DNA from: Parasponia andersonii | Lineage: Eukaryota; Streptophyta; Magnoliopsida; Rosales; Cannabaceae | Direction: 5' to 3' | DNA length: 64,000 bases | NCBI GenBank assembly: GCA_002914805.1 | Contig: JXTB01000261.1 | Span: forward strand, 345,166-409,165 | Part shown: in pieces, positions 36,020-47,491 of the stretch | Numbering within the stretch: the stretch's first letter is position 1 | Layout: every line of letters begins with the position of its first letter | Program-made: the position numbers and the translations under genes | Notes under the pieces: generated by a model | Database searches by the model: none | The model's input: only the letters and a program-made list of their open reading frames with translations | Told to the model about the DNA's origin: nothing

Positions 36020-39000
36020 TGAAGATTTATTGATAATAGCGACGAAGTTATTCTGCATTCCAGGCATGCTCGATCTTTTGTTCGCCAGTGTGAGCTAACT
36101 TATATGTCCTAGGTCGAATGATTGCATCAATAACATATGGTCCTTCCCAAGAGGGTCCAAATACTCAAGCACTGTGCTCTTTATTATTAGGTAGGACTTG
36201 CTGAAGAACAAGGTCACCAACTTCAAATCCTCTTCGTCTGACTTTAGAGTTATAATATCGAGCAGTGCGCTGTTGATATGTTGCGATTCGAAGCTGAGAC
36301 TACTCGCGCCTTTCTTCTAAAAGATCGAGCTCAATCCTCATTAGTATTTTGTTGCGATCTTGCTCATAGGTTGATCGTCGTAGAGAGCTTGTACCAATTT
36401 CAACCAGAATCATTGCTTCATATCCGTAAGCTAAAGAGAATGGACTTTCTCCAGTAGTTGTTTGTTGAGTGGTGCGATATGCCCATAAAACTTCAGGGAG
36501 TACCTCTGGCCAAACTCCTTTATGCTCTTCCAACTTTGTCTTTATATTGTGTTTAACTATTTTATTTATCGCATCAACTTGTCTATTGGCTTGTGGATGA
36601 ATAACAACGGAGAAATTCTTCTTGATGCCTAATTTGTTACAGAAGTTACGGAACTCGTCGTAGTCAAATTGTTTCCCATTATCAGAAATTATGGTATGTG
36701 GTATACCATAACGGCAGATTATAGATTTGTAAACAAAATATATCATCTTTTTTGTGGAAATAGTACTCAAGGCTTCAGCTTCTGTCTACTTGGTGAAATA
36801 ATTGACTGCGACCACTGCATACTTCAATCCACCTCGCGCCAATGGAAGTATTCCGATAATATCAATTCTCCATACTACAAATGGCCATGGACTGGTCACT
36901 AGAGTGAAAGGAACAGGTGGCATTCTAGGAACAGTTACAAATCATTGGCATTTGTTACACCTCCTAGTAAATTCCATCGTATCCTTCTTCATGGTTGGCC
37001 AAAAATACCCTTGTCTTAGAATCTTGTTCGCAAGTGCCTACCCCCCGGAATGATTTCCGCATATTCCTTCGTGAATTTCCCTCATAATGTAGTCTGCTTT
37101 TTCTTCATCGACACATAACAATAACGACGCACTAAAACTTCTTCGATAAAGCTTCTCGTCATAGATAATATAGTGAGCTGCTTTCATTCAAAGTCATTTT
37201 GCGTCGTCTTTGTTTTCGGGGAGATCGCCATTTTGTATATACTTCATTATAGGATCTACCCATGATGATTTTTTATCAACCGTCATAGCTACTTGGGGCT
37301 CTGCTTCGATACTTGATTTTGTAAGAAACTCGACAGGGACCACTTTTAGTAATTCGGCATCTTTTGTTTAGGCGAGTTTAGCTAGAGCATCTGCCCGAGT
37401 ATTCTTAATGCGAGGAAGAAGTTGAATATTATAGGCAGTGAATGTCGAGAATAATCTTTGTACCTCCTGTAAATAAGCCATCATTCTTTTTCCTCTTGCT
37501 TGATACTCGCCGTTCACTTGACAAATGACCAGCTTGAAATCACTGTATACCTCAATCATTTCGTCCTACATTTCTTATGTGAGCTTTAGCCCGGCTATCA
37601 TTTCGTCTCATTATTTGATGCTGGAAATTTGAAGCGAAGTGCACAATGAATATTAGTACTAAGCCTGCACCAGCTCCATTCTCGTTTGATGATCCATCGA
37701 TATAAAGCTTCCATAATCTGGATAAATCTGTAGCAGGTTTTCGATTACTTTTGTGGGAAGATTGACATCATATGTGAATTTTGCAATAAAATCTGTGAGG
37801 GCTTACCATTCGATCGTCGTGCGGGGTTGAAAATTGATGTCGAACTGACTTAACTCAACTGCCCACTTAAGTAGTCGTCCCGAAGCTTTGGATTTTTGCA
37901 GAACCTGCTTTAATGGAAAGTTCGTGAAAACTTTGATGGTGTGCACATGAAAATAAGGTCGAAGTTTCCTAGATGCGACAATAAGTGCTAATGCCAATTT
38001 CTCTATCTCTGGATATCTTGTTTCGACATTGAGTAGTCTTTTACTTATGTAGTACACTGATCGCTGTATCTTTTCATATTCTCGAATTAATGCAGCGCTT
38101 ATCGTATATTTTGAAACAGTGAGGTATAAATATAATTCTTCCCCCGGATTTGGCTTCGACAAGAGTGGAGAAGAACCCAAGTGTATTTTTAATTCTTTGA
38201 ATGCCTGCTCGCATTCTCCTGTCTACTCGAACCTCTTCGAACCTTTCAATACTTCAAAGAATGGTTGGCACTTATCCGTTGACTTGGATATAAATTGACT
38301 CAATGTGGCCACTCTTCCTACCAGGCTTTGCACATCTTTGGGTTTGCGAGGAGATTGCATATCAATCAGCGCGTTTATCTTCTGAGGGTTAGCTTCAATA
38401 CCTTTCTGATTGACCATAAAACTCAGAAATTTTCCAAATCCTACCCCGAATGCACACTTCTAGGGATTCAGCTTCATTTGATACTTTCAGAGAATTTCGA
38501 ACATCTTATCAAGATGTTTGATGTGATCTTCGGCTTTCTTCGAATTCAACAACATGTTGACAAGATGCTGGTAGGTTGCTCCTGCATTGATGAGTCCGAA
38601 GGGCATCTTTTTGTAACAGTATAATTCTCGATTAGTGATGAATGAGGTATGCTCCTTATCTAGCTCATACATGAGGATTTAGTTGTATCTAGAATATGCA
38701 TCCATGAAACTTAAGAGTTCATGCCTTGACGTCGCATCTATAAGCTGGTCGATTCTTGGAAGGGGAAAGCTATCCTTCGGGTATGCTTTATTGAGATCGG
38801 TGAAATCGATGCACGTTCTCCACTTTCCGTTGGATTTCTTTACTAAAACCGGGTTAGCAAGCCAGTTTGGATAAAAAGATTCCCTGATAAATCTAATTTC
38901 GATCAACTTTTCTGCCTCTTCTTTCAACGCGACGTAGCGTTCTGGATTCATAGCTCTTCTTTTCTACTGTATAGGCTTCTTTGTTGGATCTAAGTTAAGA

Positions 39001-41749
39001 CATTGGCATATGATACTTGGATCGATCCGGACCATGTCCGAATATTGCCATGCGAAGACACCCAAGTTAGATTCCAGAAAAGCGACCAATGAAGCTCGCA
39101 CAGGTTCTTAAAGCTTCGCTCCAATCTTTAAAATCTTAGAGGACCTGTCAAATAACAAATCCTCCATGTCTTCAATGGGTCTAGTTTTGACCTCTCCATC
39201 GATTTCTCGAGGGTTGAGGTTCTCGCTTATCGTTTCGATTGACATTTCGCCTGACACTTCGACGGTCATTTCGCCTGATGCTTCTCTTTGTAGTTGGACC
39301 ATCATTATGCGAGGTGTCGCATCCTTTGCTGCGAGCTTTAAAGAGTTGTTATAACAAGTCCTCACATCATATTGGTTGCCACGTACCTCGCCTACTCCTT
39401 GTTGAGTCGGGAATTTCATAGCGAGATAGTAGATTGAAGTAATAGCTTGAAGTTCCCTCAGTGTTGGTCTTCCCAGTACGACATTGAATGCAGAGGGGTA
39501 ATCTATAACCAAGAATTGGGTCATTACCGTTGAAACCCTAGGATAGGTTCCAACGTTAACCATTAACTTAATCATGCCTATAGGCATTATGCTGTTACCA
39601 GTGAATCCGTAGAGTAGAGTGACGGCGGACATTAGGTCGCTTTCATTCAACCCCATCTTCCTAAAGGTGTCGTAATACAGGATGTCAACAGCACTTCCAT
39701 TATCGACCAATATTCACCATAACTGCGTACTTCCACAATTGATCTTTATGACTAACGCATCATTATGTGAATAATAGACCTCCCTCGCATCTTGTTCCGT
39801 GAAGGTAATATCCATATCCGGTACTCGCTGAAGCTTTCGTGGTCATTGTTCGAGATGTATGACGTTGGTAAACGGCTGCTACCGAGCTTCTCGTGCATAC
39901 CTATCATGCGCTCTCTTAGAATCTCCACCAACGTGTCCTCTGAAAATAGTTCGCACCTCGTACTGAATTTCTGGAGGTCGCTGTCGGTTTTCTTCTCGCG
40001 TTTCATTATTCTATTTAGAGTACTGCCGCAGCCATCCTTCTTTAATCAATCATTCGATCTCATCTTTCAGGGCAAAACAGTTATTGGTATCATGTCCAAT
40101 GTCATTGTGATACCGACAAAACTTATTGGGGTCGAGCCTCGCTCTATCTCTTTTCATCAGTTCTGGTTGACGATACTGCTCCTGTTGGTTTGTGACCGCA
40201 TAGATATGATTTATGGGTGCATTTAATTCAGTATAATTATTGAACCTCATGGAGCTCTTGGAATCTCTTGTTTTTTCTGTTTGGGCTGCTTCTCAGTCGA
40301 TTGTTTATTACTCCTTTTGTTCGACTTCTTATCATTATTGTTGTTATTTGTGGTCGCATCTTTGGCAACATCCTTTCCTCCTCATTTTGTTGTCTTATGA
40401 AGGATTTCGTATGAAGGTTCCACCTTTGCATGTCGACCAACTCTTCGATAGAAATCTTCAAGGGTTCTGCATTCTCGCTCTAGTAACTCTTCCTAGAGTT
40501 TAGTTTCTGGTCATACCCCAGCCATCATTAGAGTTAAAAATCCTCCTTCAGGTGGGTTATTGACCTTCGCCAACTCTGAGGTAAAACGATATAGGTAAGA
40601 TCATAGAATTTCCACCGGGCCTTGCCGAATAGCAGACAGACTTACCGGTGGAACAGTAAAATTCTTCGTGGCCTAGAATTGCTTCAAGAATGTAGTCTGA
40701 AGCTGCCACTAAGATGAGATTGAACCAGACTTGAGTCTTCAGAACCACTTCTTCGCCGCTCCTGTGAGAGTTACAGTAAAGCATCTACAATGTGCGAGAT
40801 CATCAACACGATGAAGTTCCATCAGGTCGCTGAAGTGATCCATATGGTCATGTGGATCAGTTTTCCTATCAAAAGTGTTTATGGTGGGAAGTTTAAATCT
40901 AGCAGGTAAGGCGGCAGCTCGAACCTCCTCGCTGAATAGCGATTGACGATACCCATCAGCAAGCTCATCGTCCCAACCAGCAAGTGCATCTAAAGCTATC
41001 CTCAGATTATGAACATCGACGTTCAGAGGGAGAACATTCTCTCTTACTGGTGGTAGGAGTAGTCTCTGATCGTTGTCACGATATAAGGCGGGTTGGTTAA
41101 GTAGGGTCTGCTGCGGCCTTAGGGATTCTAATAAAACAGTGCGACAAGATCGACTTTGGTCGTTGTGATGCGATGTGGATCGCTCCTAACTATGTCGCTG
41201 ATCTAGATGTTGTCTCATGTCTGTAGGATTCTGTCGAGATTCCCTACTGATCCTTTCAAAAGCACTCATCAATTGACGTTTTTGCTCGTTGTCTAGATAA
41301 TCACGATTGATGGTTGGTTTTCGGGAAGGTTGTCCACAATCATGATCAGTGCTCAAACTTTCAGTACCAGATACTAGAGGCAAGTCTGCGACCTTGCCTT
41401 TTCCCTTGGAGATGCAAGTACCTCGACGCTCCTGCCGGGCTTTAGGTTGGTCGGGGTTCCCTATCTCCAGGATCTGAATTCCTCTCTCAGGTTGTTGAGC
41501 AGGACATTCTTTGGGACGTTCATGCTGTGGTGGAGTTAGCATCTATCCCTCAGCAAGTCGTCGTAGAGAGACATTAATCTTACTTATAATTTGCTGAAGG
41601 TTTACCAGTGCTTCCTCCATACAATCCTGTCTCTGGACAATATTTTCCGGTGCAGTCACGGCAGGCTGATCCTGAGCAGGATCTACCTGTGCAGCAGTGG
41701 TACTTTGGGGATGATTTTAGCTAATTCTGGTGTTTCTGGTGTTTGCCAT
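36020..41749 (-). pseudogene. gag-pol of the Tat-type element
   Basis: Starts at ATG 41749 about 60 bases after the LTR. Gag ends with the Tat-type C-H-H-C motif CRYHNDIGHDTNNC (about 40130-40090). Protease shows VDNGSAVDILYY (about 39705). RT begins with ANPVLVKKSNGKWRTCIDF (about 38860) and reaches KKMPFGLINAGATYQHLVN; the segment carrying YVDD is deleted and MLLNSKKAEDH follows directly (junction about 38553). RNase H spans about 38180-37800, and a second RNase H (VNGEYQARGKRMMAYLQEV) about 37520-37370. Integrase has WPTMKKD, SDNGKQF and HPQANRQVDAINK, where the catalytic Glu is Asp (codon 36573-36575). Numerous stops occur. Confidence 0.9.
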
Positions 41750-41792
41750 TATTGAAAGAAGCGGAATGGATAAATTTTTCTGCCGGAATATC

Positions 41793-41810
41793 CTTCCTTC
41801 TAGTGCCAAT
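41793..41810 (-). other. Primer binding site region of the Tat-type element
   Basis: On the minus strand ATTGGCACTAGAAGGAAG directly follows the 5' LTR. It has the form usual for Tat elements (TTGGCGCTAGAAGG type) with one or two changes. Confidence 0.6.
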
Positions 41811-42611
41811 TGTTGACGGAGGTTTTGTCAACAATAAATTTGGGAAAATTGCAAAATGTGACTTGTATGTGAAAAAGGTTAATTAATCAAAGCAAACAAA
41901 GAGACGAGAATTTTATAGTGATTCAGCTCCAAAAAAGATGAGCCTATGTCTACTATTTTTTACTATTTTCTGGAGAATTACAAGAGCTCAAAATTATAAT
42001 GTGTTGTCCAGAAGGAAGAAGCAGGAGTCTAAAAAGTTCCTAAAAGATCTAAAAGATAAAAGATAAAAGATATCCCCAAAAAGATCAAAAAATCCCCTAC
42101 TGAAACATTGAACTCCCTTTATATAGATAAGGATAGCTCAATGTTTTCTAATTGTGAGAATGGATAACTATATAATCGAAAAATACAATTCGAGTAACAA
42201 TATAACTAGATAACAACTTAAATGAGATGACTGATCGATCTTTAAAGAGAAACTTTTGTTCTCCTTTTTTTGTAAGTTACCCGTTTTGACGAAGCTTAGT
42301 CTAGTTTTCTTTTCATTCTAGTCGCACTTAACTCGTTTGGAGGAGGTCGCACTAACTTATGTGATGGAGGTCGCACTTAACTCTTTCGGAAGAGGTCGTA
42401 CTTAACTCTTTCAGAGGAAGTCGACCTCTTTCGGAGGAGGTCGCACTTAACTCTTTCGGAGGAGATCGCACTAACTTATGCGGTAGAGGTCGTACTAAAC
42501 TCTTTCGGAAGAAGTCGCACTTAATTTTATTCATGCAACCTGACACGTTCAATTGGTCAAATTTTCCCTTTTTGGTATTGACCAACATATAGGATTTTAG
42601 ACCGCACAGCG
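41811..42611 (-). repeat. 5' LTR of the Tat-type element
   Basis: 801 bp. Eight full and one partial 24-25-bp tandem units lie at 42321-42526. A TATA box in element orientation (CTATATAAAGG, plus-strand 42117-42127) is present here and absent from the 3' LTR. Confidence 0.92.
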
Positions 42612-42616
42612 CTATT

Positions 42617-42954
42617 TAAATCAGCCGATAAGTTAGACCACTTAAGAATGGGCTGATAACTCAATGCTTCACCTTATCACATACTACCAACTCCATAGGC
42701 ATCAACGAGCATCCACCCTTTCATTCTCTGCTTAGGTATCTAAAGCTATTATCTAAAACATAGGATAAATCTAATTCTATCCATCCCCCTTATTTTCCAT
42801 TCATTTTCCTAAATCAACTTTTACAGTAGCAGTGGTCGCAGACTTAACTTAGTGGTAATCACACCTCCTCACAATATGGAGGTCCCCAATTCATATCCAC
42901 ATTTTTCCTTTTAAAAAAAAAAAAAAAAACACCAACAATAAAACCAACATTTTT
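42617..42954. other. Intergenic, no gene seen
   Basis: Unique-looking sequence between the Tat element and duplicated block B, ending in a poly-A run at about 42915-42931. Confidence 0.6.
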
Positions 42955-43064
42955 CAAGAGAGCACCTAGCCAGCCAAGACCTACCAAGCCATACTCCTCT
43001 ACAATCCAATACATCAAGGATTAAGCCTTTATCCACAAAAACCACCAATAAAACAAAACATTTG

Positions 43065-43846
43065 TGTTCGAACGTATACTTCGTTTTGCCAGCACTACCA
43101 AATTAAACTAAATCATCTTTGAGATTCTGTCTAAAAGCTTTGCCTGCTTATCTGCCACTAAATTATCTTCCCCATAGAATGTGTGAAACTCCATCAAATT
43201 GAACTTGTCCAGAGTAGCAAGCCGATCCTTGTTCATGGACAAGGTGTGACTTCCAATCAAATACAATGCCCACTTCCTGCTTTAGCCATGTCGGCTGCCC
43301 ATATGACACCCATAAATCTTACCATTAAAAGCCATTCTAATTCCCTTGTAGGTTCAAACATCAAACAATCACAGAATAATCAACCAGAACAGCAGTACTA
43401 AATAAAAAAAGCAGAACACAATGCACCAGAATTTTACTTGGTTCAGGTTCCAGTTGGAATCCCATGCCCAAGGCAGGGGTTATTCTCTAGCAGAATCCAC
43501 TATTCAGTAACAAAAGAATTACACGCTCAACACCTTATAGATACAACTGTACAAGTCTCTCTCAGTTACAAGCATAAACACCTAATGCTTTAACCCAGAA
43601 ACTGACAGTCTCAAACCCAAGAGAACTCTCAAAACACAAGTGTTGACTCCGGATAATACAATGATAATTACATAGTATAACACCCTTATATATGTTGGGA
43701 ATCGTGGCTTTTAATTAAGCCATTGGTTTGGGCCTTAGGCCTGATTTATTTGTCTTATACTCTTAGTCGGTGAGCCCAATATCAAGGTACATGTTTGTTA
43801 CCTTTTCTTTAACTAAGCTTTGGTTACTCAAAACTTGTTAGCATAC

Positions 43847-43907
<61 letters not shown>

Positions 43908-44780
43908 CTTCTCGTGAAGATGTGAAGGAGCACCTGTATGAAGACAGTTTTTAAAGGTGGCTATATTTGATATTTCAATATATAAGCTTTTGGGTTTTTG
44001 TTTCACTGTGGCTTTTTTATTTGCAGTTCTTTTTGATATCGGTATTAAGGCTGTTAAAAATAATATTTTCTTTGCGGTTTTGAATGTTTCTATGTGAGAG
44101 AGTAATTTGGGTGCATATGGGATCGGAGTGCGAGGGAGTTTGTCAAACTTTTGTAATCTCATTTTGTTATATTGAAATTTATTATATTTTTTGATGTGGA
44201 CATAAACCAAAAACTGAATTACAATAAGTTTTTGTGTTTTTTGTGATTTTTCTAATAATTTATATTTTATCTTAAATCTATATAATTTGACATTTGGTAT
44301 AACAAATTGGTAATTTGTGTTCTGCTGGCACAATAATATACTAATTAGAAGACTAAGCATAGCAAGAGAGTTGTTAGTTTGCTGATGTGCAACTTTGTGT
44401 TAGTTAGCTACAATAGTTAGGATGCAGTCCTAACATACCGAACTAACTAAACTACTTTTTGCCGACTCATCAAATCAGAGTCAACCCTTCCACAGCTTGC
44501 ATCTAAGTCGGCCAGAAGAGGCACCATCCATGTTTATCTTAACCCAAGATGGCAAAGGATGATGCCAAATTATGGCTTTGATAATCCGTGTTTTAGCAGC
44601 AGTTAATTGTATCCCAAACTCTCTCCAATATCTTCACCTCATCTTGGCTATTAAACATATAGCCAAACTGCAAACTACCATGCATATCCAAAACAGCAGC
44701 ATTCCCACCAAAGAATTCTGAATTTGAACTCATAGTCCATATTGCCCAAACCTTTCTAATTTAAAGACATGGTGCAGTCG
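43065..44780 (-). pseudogene. LINE-1 ORF2 C-terminal remnant, copy B, interrupted
   Basis: Minus strand: NSLVGMLLFW-like upstream residues, then LPSWVKINMDGASSG near 44530. After the insertion at 43347-44505 it continues with NLMEFHTFYGEDNLVADKQA near 43200-43150. The motif pair matches the L1 RNase H domain and is better preserved than in copy A. Confidence 0.5.
43347..44435 (-). mobile_element. Probable solo LTR (copia type)
   Basis: On the minus strand it starts TGTTAGGACTGCATCC and ends GTTTGAACCTACA. The 3' part resembles plant copia LTRs (AGAATAACCCCTGCCTTGGG, about 43463-43482). It interrupts the LINE-like sequence that is continuous in copy A. An (ACAT)n/(AT)n microsatellite lies inside at about 43845-43904. 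I could not find a matching target duplication (TCCCT left, TACCG right), and about 70 extra bases follow on the right, so the boundaries are uncertain. Confidence 0.5.
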
Positions 44781-46489
44781 TATTAAAGCCTTATTATTAA
44801 TAGATCATGGACCCATTAGCTAATAGCAGCTAAGATTGTCCACATTCAGAATGGAAAAGTAGAAGTGTTTGGTGAAAAAAGGAGCTATTGAAACCTGAGG
44901 ACTCAGAGAGTACCCTGGAGGATCATGGTGCTACCTGGTTTTCTTTCTGCAAGAGACCCAAGTCAAAGAAGGGCCCAAATCATGATAAGCACCAGCTTCA
45001 TTCAGACACCACGGAGAGATACTTGCATTGAGCAAGGTATCCGTCCCACTAGGAGAAAGGACAAAGTCTTCTAATAGAATGACAATGTATTTCTTGGAAA
45101 GAAATGGGAAGATGAAAACTTGAGCTATCTTGATTCTGTCTACTGGCTCAAATTTTTAAATGTTTTTCGACTTGCGAATTTATTTCAACTGTCTTTCTTT
45201 CATTTGAAACACATGAAAAAAGCTTATGATGTTGCTCATCTCTGTGTCACCGTAAATCCAAACTTGGAAAGTTGAAGCTCTTACGTACACTGATGGTTAA
45301 AAGACCCAGTGAAACTGTGTGGACTTCTATGGGCGAAAGTTCCATGCAGGAAACGACTGTGGCCCTTTGTAATCCGTTTTCCGAAGAGGATGCATGCTTC
45401 CTCTGACGACTTACCTGCATACACAGGGAAGATGAAGTGTCTTGATTTAATTACAGAAAAATGTAGTTAAGTTCCTGTTGGTGCGGAGCTCGTCAGAAAA
45501 AAATCCGGCCGTAGAACGTGTCGTTTGGCAGCAATTTGTAGAAACAATGTAAGAATTTCGGGCTGCATGACTGAGAACAAAGTGACGCCTTCTCTCTACT
45601 GAGGAGAAAAGTTGTTCTACTTGAGTTTTATATATAACGAGTCTACACTATATAATATATATATATATATATATATATCTTGGTAGTCGTCGGCTCCATA
45701 TGATATCTATTTGCAGGCCAGAGAAGCTGCAAAACACACTATTGCTTCTGTTTACTGGCCCTGAAAGGAAAAATCTAGTCTAGGGTCTCAAAATGTTTGA
45801 GAAAGGGTTCAAAGCAGCAACTTGGAGAAGCATTTGAAGTCAGCAAGGTGCGAGTCAACAGTTCGTAATTGGAAGAGTTTCTTCACGTCTGTGCAAACAT
45901 CGTGTATTTTGAGCTGTAATTCTACTCCACCATTGGATTACTAATTCAATCCCATAAATGGCGCAGTTTTGTTCGGAAAAAGGTGCTATATGGAAGCTGG
46001 TGCTAAAAGTCATTCGAAAAAGAGTTCCTTTCTTCTTTTTTTCCCTTCAATTCTGGGGGTTTAATGCCTGCTCTTATTGGGTATTGGAACCTGGCTTCAT
46101 GTATGTTGAGGGAGCATACTATATTCATCACTGGTGAAAAATAGTAGTATAATGATGTATCACAGCATGTGTGGCAGTTTTATTTACAAAAAGGCAACTG
46201 TATTGTTATCAAGTTATATCACCACAATTGTAAATTTGCATCCCACGCTTCTATTAGTCACCAGATGTGCCGCTTAGTATTGCTCAAAGTGGGATTAATT
46301 ATGTATGTAGTTGTGAGATGACTGCCCTTGTTTAGATTATCTTTCCTTCATTTGCTGTTATGTACGCATGTAAAGTGTAGACTATTACCTCTCGTATCTA
46401 TCGAAATTTATGTAAATTATTGACTCTCTTTCCGGGACATGTTTGAAATGTTTTACTCTGGAAAGAAGAAAAACCAAAAGATTGCTACT

Positions 46490-46571
46490 GTTCTCTCTCA
46501 CCCTCGACCTCAGGATAACTCAATATGGAATCTATGAGACCTACGCGCTAGCCAACTGCGCCACCAACTCC
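46490..46571 (-). pseudogene. tRNA-Met(CAT) relic, copy B
   Basis: Minus strand GGAGTTGGTGGCGCAGTTGG keeps a perfect A-box and D arm, followed by GTAGGTCTCATAG with CAT anticodon, a short intron-like insert and ATCCTGAGGTCGAG. After that the T arm and the 3' acceptor strand are missing. It is the homologue of 22392-22476 but damaged in the other half. Confidence 0.65.
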
Positions 46572-47491
46572 TAGTTGTTTGGGGATTCGACCTCAGTATA
46601 ACTGAAACGCAGTTTTATACCATTTTTTGTATTCTCCATTAGAGGATTCGTGATATCGACTCGACCATAAAGTTTGGCAAGGGTACATAGCCCTTCACCA
46701 CGATTGCTTTGTCAGTTTAATAAGGCATAAATGGTTTCGACTGAAAGGAAACTTCTAACTATCATTTTCGGGAGGGATTAGGCAGAAGGATATGTTATCA
46801 GCACTATATGAGTAACATACTCCGTACAAGACTTGCGTGAAATAAATAAATGAGTTTATAATTTACACCAACGTGCAACTAAACTAATTTTATATGCAAT
46901 CGAAAAATGGTATTAAACATCCGTTCGAAATTTGGAGTTTTGAAAGGAAAAAAAGATTCTAAAAAATTCCATTTTATCATATTTAGATTGGAACAAAAAA
47001 TAATAGAATTTTTTGTTTTATTTGAAATTATTTTTTAGTATACAGAAAGTTGACTAATTAATTAGTAAAATCAAAATGTCAAAATAAGATTCTATTATCT
47101 TTCAAAAAAAAAATCTTTTCTTCTATTTTTTTTCCGTTCAAAATCCAGCTTCTAAACAGAACCTAAAGCGGGCCAGAATGAACTTCCAAAATTAAAATTC
47201 AATTGCTAATAACCAGGAAGGAGCCAAATTGGAAATTAAATTGCAGGTGAACTGCAGGAAAAATTTAACTTTCATAATACTTCTCATAATAAATATATAT
47301 ATATAATACTCGTTTAATTTCAATACAATAAAGAAAACGTCAGACAGACACTTTACATCATTTTACTCACATCACCACTGCCTTCAGTGTCATAGCAATT
47401 AAAGTATTGAGGAGTAGACAGAAAAATGACCGTTCCGTATTTGGATACAGCATACAAGAAAGAGGGTAACCAGCTAAACAACGTCCCAACA

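Larger units (their letters stand above)
31303..42611 (-). mobile_element. Full-length Ty3/gypsy element of the Tat lineage with an antisense extra gene
   Basis: LTRs at 31303-32043 and 41811-42611 are flanked by the perfect target duplication CTATT (31298-31302 and 42612-42616). LTR ends are TGTTG...CAACA; in the right copy the terminal bases have changed to CAGCG. On the minus strand the order is 5' LTR, gag, protease, RT, RNase H, a second (archaeal-type) RNase H, integrase, a short tandem repeat, an opposite-strand gene and the 3' LTR. The double RNase H and the opposite-strand gene are hallmarks of Tat elements. LTR divergence near 7 percent over the first 145 bases, many stops and a deleted RT active site show that it is inactive. 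Confidence 0.93.
42955..47280. repeat. Duplicated block, copy B (pairs with 20400-22900)
   Basis: Contains the same chain of segments as copy A and is directly continuous with the ARV1 3' UTR at about 47310. Relative to copy A it has an extra 1.1 kb at about 43347-44505 (LTR-like insertion) and an extra stretch of about 520 bases at about 45357-45880. No intact gene is seen within it. Confidence 0.75.

Noticed and set aside
46490-46571. Functional tRNA-Met gene
   Set aside because: The T arm with the B-box and the 3' acceptor strand are missing despite a perfect D arm.
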